64,000 nucleotides of DNA from Verrucomicrobiales bacterium. Its GTDB lineage: Bacteria > Verrucomicrobiota > Verrucomicrobiia > Verrucomicrobiales > DEV007. The notes below the pieces were generated by a model that searched no databases, had not been told where the DNA came from, and was given only the letters and a program-made list of their open reading frames with translations. Both the position numbers and the translations under genes were made by a program. Positions 17,472 to 26,336 of the stretch are shown here, piece after piece. The number at the start of each line of letters is the position of its first letter. The stretch's first letter is position 1. The DNA lies in NCBI GenBank assembly GCA_029212615.1, contig JARGPJ010000005.1, positions 62,001 to 126,000 on the forward strand, written 5' to 3'.

Positions 17472-19076
17472 CTACGGCATCGGGGCTCCAATGCACAGGA
17501 TCTCCTTCATCGTGTGAGCGTAAAGCCTGCCGTTTGCGTAACTCATGGAAGCCAGCGACCAGGTCTCCCCGCCCCTTCCCAGATCATTCACCGCGATGAT
17601 CGCGTCAGGGTTCAATTCCCCGGCACGAGTATCGATCACGTAGACGGTCCCTGTCACGACCGGGAGAAAGAGGTATGGACCAACGCAGGTGGGACTCGCT
17701 GCAGAAATGTGACCCCAACCACTGCCGTCACTGCCTTTGTCCCCCACTGAAAACCCGGCCGCATTGAGGGGACGGTTGTCGGGATCAGCCTTGCCCCACA
17801 ACCAAATGTCATTCTCCCTTTTTTCCTCATCAGCCAAGAGCTGTGCCGGGAGTTCGAGATACTCAACCGCTCCGGACTCAATGTTCACCCGGCCAAGATA
17901 GTGAAAATGATGAGAGAGAAACCAATGCCAATTTCCTACCACGAGATTTGCCTGGTTCGTGTTGGGGTGTCCTTTCCCCGCCTTAATCGCGACATCTGTT
18001 TCCTTTTCCCAGCCTTTTCCATCATTCCCCCTTTTCCAGAGCATTGCCCCCTCATACAGTGGCTGCTCCCGAAGCACCTTCCCTGTCGCGGCATCAAGAA
18101 CAAGATGGCGCCCCCGGCTGAAACCGAAAACGTAGTCACTGTTCCAGTGGCAGGCGAAAGAGGGATCGTAGCCGGCAATCTCCTCAGCCCAGAGCGTTTG
18201 ACCTTCGCTGCCGGGCTCAAGACTTGTCAGGGAATGTCCGTAGGGCTTTTCGATGGGAGCGTGAGGCCCTCCCCGCGCATGAGAAACGGCAAGCTCTCCC
18301 TCCGCTGTCCTCCCCACGACCGGAGTAGTGTGAATTGAAGTGCCGAGCCTCTCCCTCCACTTTACCTCTCCATTCCACTTATCGATCCCGTGAAGGTATG
18401 TCCACACCTCCCTTTCATCGACGCCGTCGGGAACTCCGGTGCCATGCTCAGACTTCACTCCCGGCGCAGCCCACTTCTGCATGAGTGATCCGACTGCTTT
18501 ATTTGCCACTTCGACATTTAGAATGAATTCTCCCGCGAGAAACGGCTCAGCCTGACGGTTATTGTGTTTGAAGCGCGGCGTCCACTCACGCAACCAGACT
18601 TCATTCCCTTCAAAATCATAGCAGCCCATCGAACCGCACCGGTTGAAGAACCAAACATACTCACCATCGGTAACCGGAGCGAAGACCGTTCCATCCGTGA
18701 ATCCTCCAGCAAGGGAAATGAAAGCCGTTCCCGGCAAGATCACTTCCCAGAGAACTTCGCCACTATCTGCATCGAGACAGAATCCGATGATATCCGTAAC
18801 GGCATTCTTTTCCTCCTCCTTCCTGATCGGCACGTGAGTGGTCACAAAAACGCGATCCCCCCATATCGTGACATTGCTCATCCCTGCCTCCGGTAGAGCA
18901 GTTCGCCATCGAATGTTCTCATTTCGTGTCGCACTCCACTCGGTAGGCGGATTACCCTCAACCTGCCAATTGCGGTTTGGGCCCGCCGCTTCCGGCCAGT
19001 TCCCCACTTCTTCCGCATAGAGAAAACCGGCAGAGAAAGTAAGGAAAAAGAACAAGGTAAAATAGAATCGAATCAT
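17472..19076 (-). CDS. Exported PQQ-type beta-propeller protein
   Basis: A 534-aa protein with a signal peptide (about 1-21) and repeated Trp/Gly-rich blades such as [11 protein letters not shown] and [12 protein letters not shown], as in quinoprotein/BamB-like propellers. Proteins of this kind are often annotated as PQQ-binding or BamB-like in Planctomycetota and Verrucomicrobiota; I cannot tell whether it binds PQQ. It is the first gene of the minus-strand run that continues through the isomerase, the two SGNH proteins and the amidotransferase. A TATAAT box lies 42 bp upstream of its ATG. Confidence 0.83.
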   Translation of the reverse strand: MIRFYFTLFFFLTFSAGFLYAEEVGNWPEAAGPNRNWQVEGNPPTEWSATRNENIRWRTALPEAGMSNVTIWGDRVFVTTHVPIRKEEEKNAVTDIIGFCLDADSGEVLWEVILPGTAFISLAGGFTDGTVFAPVTDGEYVWFFNRCGSMGCYDFEGNEVWLREWTPRFKHNNRQAEPFLAGEFILNVEVANKAVGSLMQKWAAPGVKSEHGTGVPDGVDEREVWTYLHGIDKWNGEVKWRERLGTSIHTTPVVGRTAEGELAVSHARGGPHAPIEKPYGHSLTSLEPGSEGQTLWAEEIAGYDPSFACHWNSDYVFGFSRGRHLVLDAATGKVLREQPLYEGAMLWKRGNDGKGWEKETDVAIKAGKGHPNTNQANLVVGNWHWFLSHHFHYLGRVNIESGAVEYLELPAQLLADEEKRENDIWLWGKADPDNRPLNAAGFSVGDKGSDGSGWGHISAASPTCVGPYLFLPVVTGTVYVIDTRAGELNPDAIIAVNDLGRGGETWSLASMSYANGRLYAHTMKEILCIGAPMP

Positions 19077-19117
19077 GAGACCATGCCATGGAACGAAGTG
19101 AAAACCACCAGGTCAAG

Positions 19118-19123
19118 ATTATA
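19118..19123 (-). promoter_or_regulatory. Candidate -10 box for the PQQ-propeller operon
   Basis: On the minus strand the sequence reads TATAAT, a perfect sigma70 -10 hexamer, 42 bp from the ATG at 19076. The hexamer 17 bp upstream (TTCAGG) is a poor -35 match, so this is only a candidate. It lies in the 151-bp divergent gap to the methyltransferase-like gene. Confidence 0.3.
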
Positions 19124-19227
19124 CCTGCGTGACCGGAATACCTGAATTCAACTCCCGGCCCTATCGTGATTGACCGACCTGACAAGACAGACTTATCACT
19201 CTACTGTGCCTTTTGACCTCCCTTGAA

Positions 19228-19872
19228 ATGTCTTTAGAAGAAATTTCACTACCCACTGAAAGCACCCCCCCACCGCCGGAAATCGAAAGCTTCATCGTCG
19301 AAGCGAATCGACGAGCCGATGAATTTTACAACGCCGGACTCGGGCTGCGTTACCCAAGATATATCCAGAGCGATCCGAACCTCTTCCATTCAGCCTTAGT
19401 CTTCCTGCAAAATGAAAAACGCCTTCAGGGAAACGTCTTCTGTGAATGGGGCTCCGGGTTTGGGATTGCCTCAGGCATCGCAAGCCTCGCCGGCATGAAA
19501 GCCTACGGAATCGAGATCGAAGAGGAACTCGTGAGCCGCGCCACCGGCCTGATGAATGACCTCAACCTGTCGGTCGAGATTCTCAATATCAGCTATTTGC
19601 CGGACGGATTCGAAGAAAGTGAAGGCCATGGCGGAAAAGACCTCATCAACCCTATCTCCAGCACCTATCAGGAAACCTGTGTTGGCAGCCCGCAATACGA
19701 TGGCCTCGATCCGGAAGAGGTTGACCTCTTTTACGTCTACCCCTGGCCGGATCAGGAGGAAATGATGTTCGACCTCTTCGAAGCCGTCGCAACGCCCGGC
19801 GCAGTGCTCCTCATGTATCTCGGCGACGGGGAGATGGCAGCCTTCACCCACGCGGATGGAGAGGACGATTAA
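19228..19872 (+). CDS. SAM-dependent methyltransferase-like protein
   Basis: A 214-aa cytoplasmic protein. CEWGSGFGIASG matches motif I of class I methyltransferases (SAM-binding glycine loop), followed by the acidic YGIEIEEEL and VDLFYVYPWPDQEE at the expected positions of motifs II and IV. The first 30 residues are Pro/Glu-rich and probably disordered. The track start at 19213 is a TTG; the ATG at 19228 is preferred. Its stop overlaps the convergent pdxA stop by 4 bp. The target is unknown. Confidence 0.75.
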   Translation: MSLEEISLPTESTPPPPEIESFIVEANRRADEFYNAGLGLRYPRYIQSDPNLFHSALVFLQNEKRLQGNVFCEWGSGFGIASGIASLAGMKAYGIEIEEELVSRATGLMNDLNLSVEILNISYLPDGFEESEGHGGKDLINPISSTYQETCVGSPQYDGLDPEEVDLFYVYPWPDQEEMMFDLFEAVATPGAVLLMYLGDGEMAAFTHADGEDD

Positions 19873-20858
19873 GGTTCCGTCAGGCGTGCAGCGAGACGAA
19901 CCGCTTCGACGAGGCTGCCGGGGTTCGCTTTCCCCTGCCAGGCAATATCAAGGGCCGTTCCATGGTCTACTGAGGTCCGGACAATGGGCAATCCCAGCGT
20001 CACATTGATCGCCTCATCAAAGGCGAGGGCTTTCAAAGGGATCAACCCCTGGTCGTGATACATGCAAATGTAGGCATCCGTTTCAGCCCGCCGCCAATCG
20101 AGAAATGCCGTATCCGGTGGCAATGGCCCAACGAGATCAGCTCCCGCCGCCCGGGCTTTTTCCATCGCCGGCAGGATCGTTACTTCCTCCTCCCGGTTCC
20201 CGAAAAGCCCTTTTTCACCTGCATGGGGATTCAAGCCGCAGACAACCATCTTCGGTTCGCGTCCGCGGATGCGTGTCATCGCGGCACGCGTCAATTCAAT
20301 GACCTCATGAATGCGATCCACCGTCAGCATTGCGGGTACTTCATGATATCCCACGTGCACCGTGACAAGGCTGCAAGTGATGATCTCTGAAGTCATCATC
20401 ATGCAGAATTTTTCGGTACCGCTCTGATTCGCAAAGATCTCCGTGTGGCCCGGCTCTTTCACCCCCGCGAGATTCAACGCCTCTTTATTGATCGGAGCGG
20501 TCGAGACCCCGTCGATCACTCCGGAGAGAGCCAGCTCGATTCCTTTAATGATAAATCCATAAGCAGCACGACCTGTCGCCGCGCTGATTTCACCAGGCGT
20601 GAATCCTTCCATCGAAAAACAGCCCGGATCGACGAGCGAAGGAACCTCACAACCTGACAGGTCCTCTTCGGTGATCAGATGAAGAGGGGAAGGTTTTCCC
20701 GTCATCGCAGCACACTTATTCAGGACCGCCCGGTCACCGATCACAATGGGAGTGCAAAATTCAGCAACTGCGGAATCCGCAAGAAGGTCGAGACAAATTT
20801 CAGGCCCCACCCCGGCGGGGTCGCCCATGGTGATCGCAATCTTCGGTTTTCTCCTCAT
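19869..20858 (-). CDS. pdxA: 4-hydroxythreonine-4-phosphate dehydrogenase
   Basis: PdxA oxidises 4-phosphohydroxy-L-threonine in vitamin B6 synthesis. The 329-aa length from the ATG at 20858 matches the family. ITMGDPAGVGPE at the N-terminus, the metal and substrate segments VHVGYHEVP and GLNPHAGEKG, and MYHDQGLIPLK are all present. The track start (20906) is a GTG with a 16-residue extension that homologues lack. A PdxA2-type 4-phosphothreonate dehydrogenase is the main alternative, but no partner kinase lies nearby. It diverges from a sulfatase across 154 bp. Confidence 0.92.
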   Translation of the reverse strand: MRRKPKIAITMGDPAGVGPEICLDLLADSAVAEFCTPIVIGDRAVLNKCAAMTGKPSPLHLITEEDLSGCEVPSLVDPGCFSMEGFTPGEISAATGRAAYGFIIKGIELALSGVIDGVSTAPINKEALNLAGVKEPGHTEIFANQSGTEKFCMMMTSEIITCSLVTVHVGYHEVPAMLTVDRIHEVIELTRAAMTRIRGREPKMVVCGLNPHAGEKGLFGNREEEVTILPAMEKARAAGADLVGPLPPDTAFLDWRRAETDAYICMYHDQGLIPLKALAFDEAINVTLGLPIVRTSVDHGTALDIAWQGKANPGSLVEAVRLAARLTEP

Positions 20859-21012
20859 TTTCAGGCTGGCTCCTCCGAAGGAAACCCATCTCTCCAAATA
20901 TGCCACGATGATTCCACCGGATTCCAGACAAATTCCTGCCGTCAGAAATTCCCGCTTTTTCCCGCGTTCATGGATCGTGACACAGGGGGCTGAAAACGCT
21001 CAAAGTATCCGA

Positions 21013-22764
21013 ATGCGCCGTCTCCTCTGCCTTCTCATCGCCGGAACGATTCCCCTCCTCTCCCATGGAGCAGAGTCACCTCCCAATGTTGTCATCTTTC
21101 TGAGCGACGATCAAGCCTGGGGAGACCTCAGCGTAAACGGCAACACCAATCTGAAAACCCCGCACATTGACTCACTCGCGAGGGACGGCAGTTCCTTCGA
21201 GAATTTCTACGTCTGTGCCGTGTGTGCCCCGACCCGCGCCGAATTCCTCACAGGCCGCTACCACTACAAAACCGGCGTCAGCGGGGTGAGCGAAGGAACC
21301 GAACGGATCAACCCTGACGAAACCACCCTGGCAGATGCCCTCAAAGAAGCTGGTTACGCGACTGGTGCCTTCGGTAAATGGCACAATGGAACACAGGCTC
21401 CCTATCACCCCAATGACCGCGGCTTCGATGAATACTACGGATTCACCTCGGGACACTGGGGTCACTACTTCAGCCCGCCTCTCGACCACAACCGGAAAAC
21501 GGTGAGAGGCAACGGCTACGTCGTCGATGACTTCACTGACAAAGCGATCGATTTCATCAGAGAAAACAAGGACCGGCCCTTCTTCTGCTACCTCCCCTAC
21601 AACACCCCTCATTCACCCATGATGATCGACGATCAGTTCTATGATCGATTCGCAAACCTAGATCCGGAAATGAAATACCGCTCCCCGGAAAAAGAAGACA
21701 TCATGATGACGCGCGCTGCCCTCGCCATGTGCGAAAACATCGACTGGAATGTCGGCCGCATTCTTGAAACACTGGAATCCCTGGACCTCAGCAGGAACAC
21801 TATCGTGATCTACTTTTCCGACAACGGACCAAACTCATACCGCTGGAACGGCGGCATGAAAGGAAAGAAAGGAAGCGTCGATGAAGGCGGGCTTCGTTCG
21901 CCCTTCATGATCCGCTGGCCGGGGGAAATCGAGGCAGGCCGAACGATTTCCCAAATCGCGGGCGGCATCGATATTCTTCCGACCCTCCTCGATCTCACCG
22001 ATACCTCCCCTGAACTTGAAAATCCTCTCGACGGAGTCAGTTTAAAACCCCTTCTTCTGGAAACCAATCCCTCGTGGGACGACCGGATCCTCTTCAACGC
22101 CTACCGGAAAAAGCTCAGCCTTCGCACGCAACGGTTCAGACTCGATGGTGCCGGAAAGCTGTTCGACATCGAATCGGACCGCGGCCAGGAGCATGATATC
22201 AGCGGGCAACATTCTGCCGTGGCAAATGATCTCAAACTCGCCGCGCAGGCGTTTAAGGAGGAGGTTGCGACCTTCGCAGAGCAGAATACCGAACGCCCCT
22301 TCACAGTTGGCTTTGCGAAACATACCACCCTGCCCGCCCGCGATGGCATTCCGCATGGTTCCATCGAACGAAGTTCAAAAGCTCCTAACAATTCCTTCTT
22401 TGAAAACTGGACTTCTGAATCAGGCCACATCACCTGGAAAGTCGAAGTGTCGGATCCTGCCACCTTCCAAATCACCCTGAACTACACCTGCCGCGAGGAA
22501 GATCTCGGAGTGAAGATTCGATTGGAGGATACAAAAGGCTCCTCAGCCGAATCGACCATTACCGAAGCCTTTGATCCCCCCCTCTATGACAAATCGAAGG
22601 AGCGGGTCGAAGAATCCCACTACTATGTTAAGGACTTCAAGGCGGTCAGCCTCGGAGAACTCACCTTGCCGGCCGGAGAGAACCTCCTGACACTCTCGGC
22701 CGCTGATTTCACCGGCAATGAAGCCATCGACGTCCATTCCATTGAACTGACACTTTCTGAGTAG
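21013..22764 (+). CDS. Exported sulfatase with C-terminal beta domain
   Basis: A type I sulfatase of 583 aa from the ATG at 21013; the track ORF begins 267 bp earlier, overlapping pdxA, without a signal peptide. The signal sequence ends near residue 19. PPNVVIFLSDDQAWGD and CAPTR give the formylglycine at Cys71, with GRYHYKTG, GKWHNG and FSDNGPN after it. Residues from about 460 on form a separate beta-rich domain (HITWKVEVSDPATFQ, GENLLTLSAADF) that resembles a carbohydrate-binding module. Specificity is not readable. Confidence 0.92.
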   Translation: MRRLLCLLIAGTIPLLSHGAESPPNVVIFLSDDQAWGDLSVNGNTNLKTPHIDSLARDGSSFENFYVCAVCAPTRAEFLTGRYHYKTGVSGVSEGTERINPDETTLADALKEAGYATGAFGKWHNGTQAPYHPNDRGFDEYYGFTSGHWGHYFSPPLDHNRKTVRGNGYVVDDFTDKAIDFIRENKDRPFFCYLPYNTPHSPMMIDDQFYDRFANLDPEMKYRSPEKEDIMMTRAALAMCENIDWNVGRILETLESLDLSRNTIVIYFSDNGPNSYRWNGGMKGKKGSVDEGGLRSPFMIRWPGEIEAGRTISQIAGGIDILPTLLDLTDTSPELENPLDGVSLKPLLLETNPSWDDRILFNAYRKKLSLRTQRFRLDGAGKLFDIESDRGQEHDISGQHSAVANDLKLAAQAFKEEVATFAEQNTERPFTVGFAKHTTLPARDGIPHGSIERSSKAPNNSFFENWTSESGHITWKVEVSDPATFQITLNYTCREEDLGVKIRLEDTKGSSAESTITEAFDPPLYDKSKERVEESHYYVKDFKAVSLGELTLPAGENLLTLSAADFTGNEAIDVHSIELTLSE

Positions 22765-22874
22765 ACGGGTGCTACGAGAAGGGCAGGACCGGCTTATGAG
22801 CTTCAATAGTTCAGCGCTTGAGAGCACTTTCTGCTTAGATTGATTCGCCAGTCGTCTCTCTTCCGAACGCACCC

Positions 22875-24491
22875 ATGAAACCGCTTCTTTCGCTCTCCAT
22901 TCTCATCCTCTCAGCTGGCGCCGCTCTTTCTCAGAACAGCCAGTCGCATCTCCTCATCGAGGACACCACATCCCCCGACGGGCGCTATGCGATCGGCTGG
23001 GGCATTCCCTATGTGAACGCCAAGCTCGCCTCGGCGAATGACCTGGACCTTGAGGCGGCAGAGAATTACCTCATCGACCTGACTACCGGGGATCAGATCG
23101 CCACACTCGGAACCCATTACTTTGCCACTGAGGAATACACGAAAAACCACAGCGGCATTTCCACCGCCTGGAGAAGCGACAGCCGCGCTCTCTTTTTCGT
23201 CGAAGCCTCCAAATGGGGCTTTGAAAGAGCCGGGGTGATCTACCTCACCTCACCCGACAAAGGCTACGATCAATGTTCAGACGCTATCCCGCTCGGGCAA
23301 TCGCTGAGGTCCATTGTCCGCGCTGAAATGAAGAAAGATCATCCTCAACTCAGCGATCGCCTGAATGACTTTGAGATTTCCGCGTATCCCCTTACCCCGG
23401 TTTGGAAAGATAATCTTTCGCTCAATGTCACCGCGGAAGTCCCTAAGTCAGCGGATGAAATGTTCTACGAAAAAGCGATCAGCGTCGCTCTTCCCGGCCC
23501 CGACCTCCTGACACTTCAGCCTCTCAACGGGGACCGGGCCAATGCGTTCAGTGATTTGATCACTGCGAATTCAGTCGGGCCCGTCCGTATTGGAATGACG
23601 ATTGGCGAAGCTCGCGCAGCAATACCATCAGCCACCTTCGAGCGCACCTCTGACGGCGAGGGCATTGCCTATGTCGCGGTCATTGAAAACGGGGAAACCC
23701 TGTTTGAACTCAATACTGACACCTATGATCCCGCCGCACCGATCGATGACGCGGAGACGATTGGCTTTATTCAGGTGTGGAGCCCCCGCTACAAAACAAC
23801 TGACCATATCAGCACGGGCACTTCCGTCGAAGAAGCTGAGACAACCTTTGGCCCGATCAAAGAAATCATGTTGAGTGAAATTGAATCCAGAGAGTATGCC
23901 GAGTTCAAAAATCAACCATCGGGACTCTACTTTCGCCTCACCCACAAAAGCGGTACCGCGGGAAACTATCTTAACAACAACCTCACGACCCGATACAACA
24001 GCGGCGCGACGATCCACACGATCGAAGTGACAGGGCCACACATCATGAAGGATGGAAGCATCGGCGGGATCAAACTTGATGCCGGATCAGAGGAAATTCT
24101 CCGACTCGCCCGGGAAAATGAATTCGGGGTCCTCGAAAAAGGAGACGACGAAATCTGGGAAGCCTTTGGACAAGCGGTTCAGACCTGGAGCTTTCCACAG
24201 GCAGGTATTTCATTCGACATGATTTCAGATGAAATCGGTGGGCCTAAATCCGTTTTCTCCATCACCGCGACAGCGCCGTGCGAATTAACTACCGGCATGG
24301 GGATCCAAACAGGGGATTCAAAAACAGAGGTCATCGATGCCTACCGTGCCTATGAATCGACCAACGAGAGCGCTGATGGGTATTTCGGCGATGGCGACGT
24401 CCATCTCGTCGGCTCGATCTACGGAGGAATGATCTTCACCTTCGAAAATGGACAGCTCTCTGAAATCTTTCTCGGTGCCGCCGCAGAATAA
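22875..24491 (+). CDS. Exported protein of unknown function with repeated domain
   Basis: I do not recognise this 538-aa protein. A signal peptide (about 1-19) leads to a beta-rich N-terminal part that opens SPDGRYAIGWGIP, like proteins that parse a stored value. From about 235 comes VGPVRIGMTIGEARAA, a pattern seen in small periplasmic beta proteins, and a second related unit appears near the C-terminus (GMGIQTGDSKTEVIDAYRAY, then IFTFENGQLSEI). The two units may be a duplicated SmpA/DUF-like fold. It is 8 bp from the convergent unknown gene at 24500. No catalytic motif is evident. Confidence 0.75.
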   Translation: MKPLLSLSILILSAGAALSQNSQSHLLIEDTTSPDGRYAIGWGIPYVNAKLASANDLDLEAAENYLIDLTTGDQIATLGTHYFATEEYTKNHSGISTAWRSDSRALFFVEASKWGFERAGVIYLTSPDKGYDQCSDAIPLGQSLRSIVRAEMKKDHPQLSDRLNDFEISAYPLTPVWKDNLSLNVTAEVPKSADEMFYEKAISVALPGPDLLTLQPLNGDRANAFSDLITANSVGPVRIGMTIGEARAAIPSATFERTSDGEGIAYVAVIENGETLFELNTDTYDPAAPIDDAETIGFIQVWSPRYKTTDHISTGTSVEEAETTFGPIKEIMLSEIESREYAEFKNQPSGLYFRLTHKSGTAGNYLNNNLTTRYNSGATIHTIEVTGPHIMKDGSIGGIKLDAGSEEILRLARENEFGVLEKGDDEIWEAFGQAVQTWSFPQAGISFDMISDEIGGPKSVFSITATAPCELTTGMGIQTGDSKTEVIDAYRAYESTNESADGYFGDGDVHLVGSIYGGMIFTFENGQLSEIFLGAAAE

Positions 24492-24499
24492 AATCTGCT

Positions 24500-25081
24500 C
24501 TAGCTTACCGGATAGATAAACCCGCCGGGTGCCTTTTCGATTTCGCCATAGGATTCGAGATCAACAAGCTTTCCAACTTCGGCTGAGATTGCCGCCTCGT
24601 CCCCCTGACACCGTTTTTCCAGGGAAGTCGAGATACGGAGCGGCTCCACCGCGAGGGCGAGATCAAAGGACATTTCCACCTGCTCAAGGTCATCGCGGTC
24701 AGCTTCTATTTCGAAATCGACCTCCGTTTCGAAACTCACGATGACTTTCCCGTCCTCAACCTTGCCAAAATTCATCTTCGTGACATCGGCCGGATTGTGC
24801 TCCCCGAAAAGTAGAACAGCTCCTTCCACCGAACCGGGTTTCGGCGCATAGGGAAAGTCAACAACCCGGTCCTGAAGCGACTTCCAGCTTCCCGCTTCGA
24901 CCACAATATTGTCCACCCGCAAAATCGGACTGACGCTTTCGTCATCAATCTCAAAAGGGGCAAAGGCAATCTCGACGAAAAACTGAAGTCGCGGCCCGAC
25001 ACCGTCAGCAGGATTCTCGTAGATCAATTGGCCCAGTTTTCCGCTGACGGGTTTAAAATACTCTTCCGGCAAATCACTCAT
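24500..25081 (-). CDS. Hypothetical cytoplasmic protein
   Basis: A 193-aa acidic protein without signal peptide or membrane segment, rich in beta-type sequence (VEDGKVIVSFETEVDFEIEA). I do not recognise the family. The start MSDLPEEYFKP is an ATG at 25081 and diverges from the Tat-exported isomerase at 25212 across 130 bp. It looks intact and its codon usage is like its neighbours. Confidence 0.68.
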   Translation of the reverse strand: MSDLPEEYFKPVSGKLGQLIYENPADGVGPRLQFFVEIAFAPFEIDDESVSPILRVDNIVVEAGSWKSLQDRVVDFPYAPKPGSVEGAVLLFGEHNPADVTKMNFGKVEDGKVIVSFETEVDFEIEADRDDLEQVEMSFDLALAVEPLRISTSLEKRCQGDEAAISAEVGKLVDLESYGEIEKAPGGFIYPVS

Positions 25082-25211
25082 CGTGGCACCCTTAAAGCGA
25101 AGCTTCCAAACTGCAATGAGAATACATGCTCATCCCGGTTACGGGAAAAAGGGATACTTTAGGCCGGGGAAAGCCTTTCCAGGCGGCTTCGAATCAGCGA
25201 AACTCTTCGCC

Positions 25212-26111
25212 ATGAGCTCTCCCACCCCTTCCCGTCGCCAGTTTCTCTCCCGCAGCAGCCTTGCCGCCGGTGCCTTTGCCATGACCGGAACCCCCGCCCT
25301 TGCCGATAAACCACTCTTCAAGATTTCTCTCGCCGAGTGGACGATCAACCCCGAGCTGAAATCCGGAAAAATTGACCACCTGGATTTCGCGCAGGTCGCT
25401 CACGATCATGGAATCCAGGCACTCGAATACGTGAACCAGTTCTTCATGGAGAAAGCCGGAGACAAATCCTATCTCGGTGAAATGAAGAAACGGGCCGATG
25501 ATCTCGGCGTCAGAAGCCTCATTATTATGTGCGACCGCGAAGGAAACATCGGAGATCCCGATGAGGCAGCACGCAACCAGACCGTCGAAAATCATCGCAA
25601 GTGGATCGACGCCGCGAGCTTTCTCGGTTGCCACTCCATCCGGGTGAATGCGGGGAGTTCAGGAACCTGGGACGAACAGGTCAAACTCGCGACTGACGGG
25701 CTCACGAAACTGAACGCCTTCGGAGCGGAAGCCGGCATCGGCATCATCGTCGAAAATCACGGCGGCCTTTCCAGCAACGCTGACTGGCTTGCAAAAGTGA
25801 TCACCACTGTCGGGCATGAGAACTGCGGCACCCTCCCCGACTTCGGAAACTTCCGCATCAGCGAAAAGGAGAGTTACGACTCCTACGAAGGTATTCGAAA
25901 ACTCATGCCCTGGGCCAAAGGGGTCTCGGTCAAAGATGTGGTGTGGGACGCTGAAACAAACCATTTCGATCTCGATTATGACCGCATGCTCAAGATTGTG
26001 ATTGATGCCGGATTCGACGGCTACTGCGGCATTGAGCACGGAGGGTTTGCAGGACTGAATCAGTCACGTGAAAAGCTCGAGCAAGTGAGAGATCGCCTCG
26101 CGGGTGCCTAG
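25212..26111 (+). CDS. Tat-exported sugar isomerase/epimerase-like TIM barrel, second copy
   Basis: A 299-aa TIM-barrel protein of the hydroxypyruvate isomerase-like group. The ATG at 25212 gives a twin-arginine signal (SRRQFLSRSSLAAGAFAM). The track ORF begins 129 bp earlier with no signal, so I trimmed it. VENHGGLSSN, GTLPDFGNF and GYCGIEHGG align with its paralogue at 16525-17424, which has identical length; Glu and His in these segments are likely metal ligands. It stands alone here rather than in an operon. A role in sugar isomerisation outside the cytoplasm is inferred. Confidence 0.87.
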   Translation: MSSPTPSRRQFLSRSSLAAGAFAMTGTPALADKPLFKISLAEWTINPELKSGKIDHLDFAQVAHDHGIQALEYVNQFFMEKAGDKSYLGEMKKRADDLGVRSLIIMCDREGNIGDPDEAARNQTVENHRKWIDAASFLGCHSIRVNAGSSGTWDEQVKLATDGLTKLNAFGAEAGIGIIVENHGGLSSNADWLAKVITTVGHENCGTLPDFGNFRISEKESYDSYEGIRKLMPWAKGVSVKDVVWDAETNHFDLDYDRMLKIVIDAGFDGYCGIEHGGFAGLNQSREKLEQVRDRLAGA

Positions 26112-26336
26112 TGCCATTCCACCCGTAAATAGACAAGCTATATCACCACTCAAGACCGTTTCTTGCATTTTTGACCACATCGCCGATAGTTACCGCATCG
26201 AAAATCATTTCTGTGATCGAGTCAGCGAACCATCTACGCTGTGCTGCGACTCCGTGAGACAACGTTTTCACCTCTCTCCCTTCCGTGAAGAATCCGGTCG
26301 GAGACACTCAATCCACTGACGCATCGACGTCAATCT
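26112..26336. other. 225-bp leader region upstream of rnr
   Basis: The longest non-coding stretch in the window. It contains TTGCATTTTTGACC followed by GATAGT, a weak -35/-10 pair that could drive rnr, but the match is poor. No small ORF, hairpin or riboswitch-like fold stood out. Confidence 0.25.
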
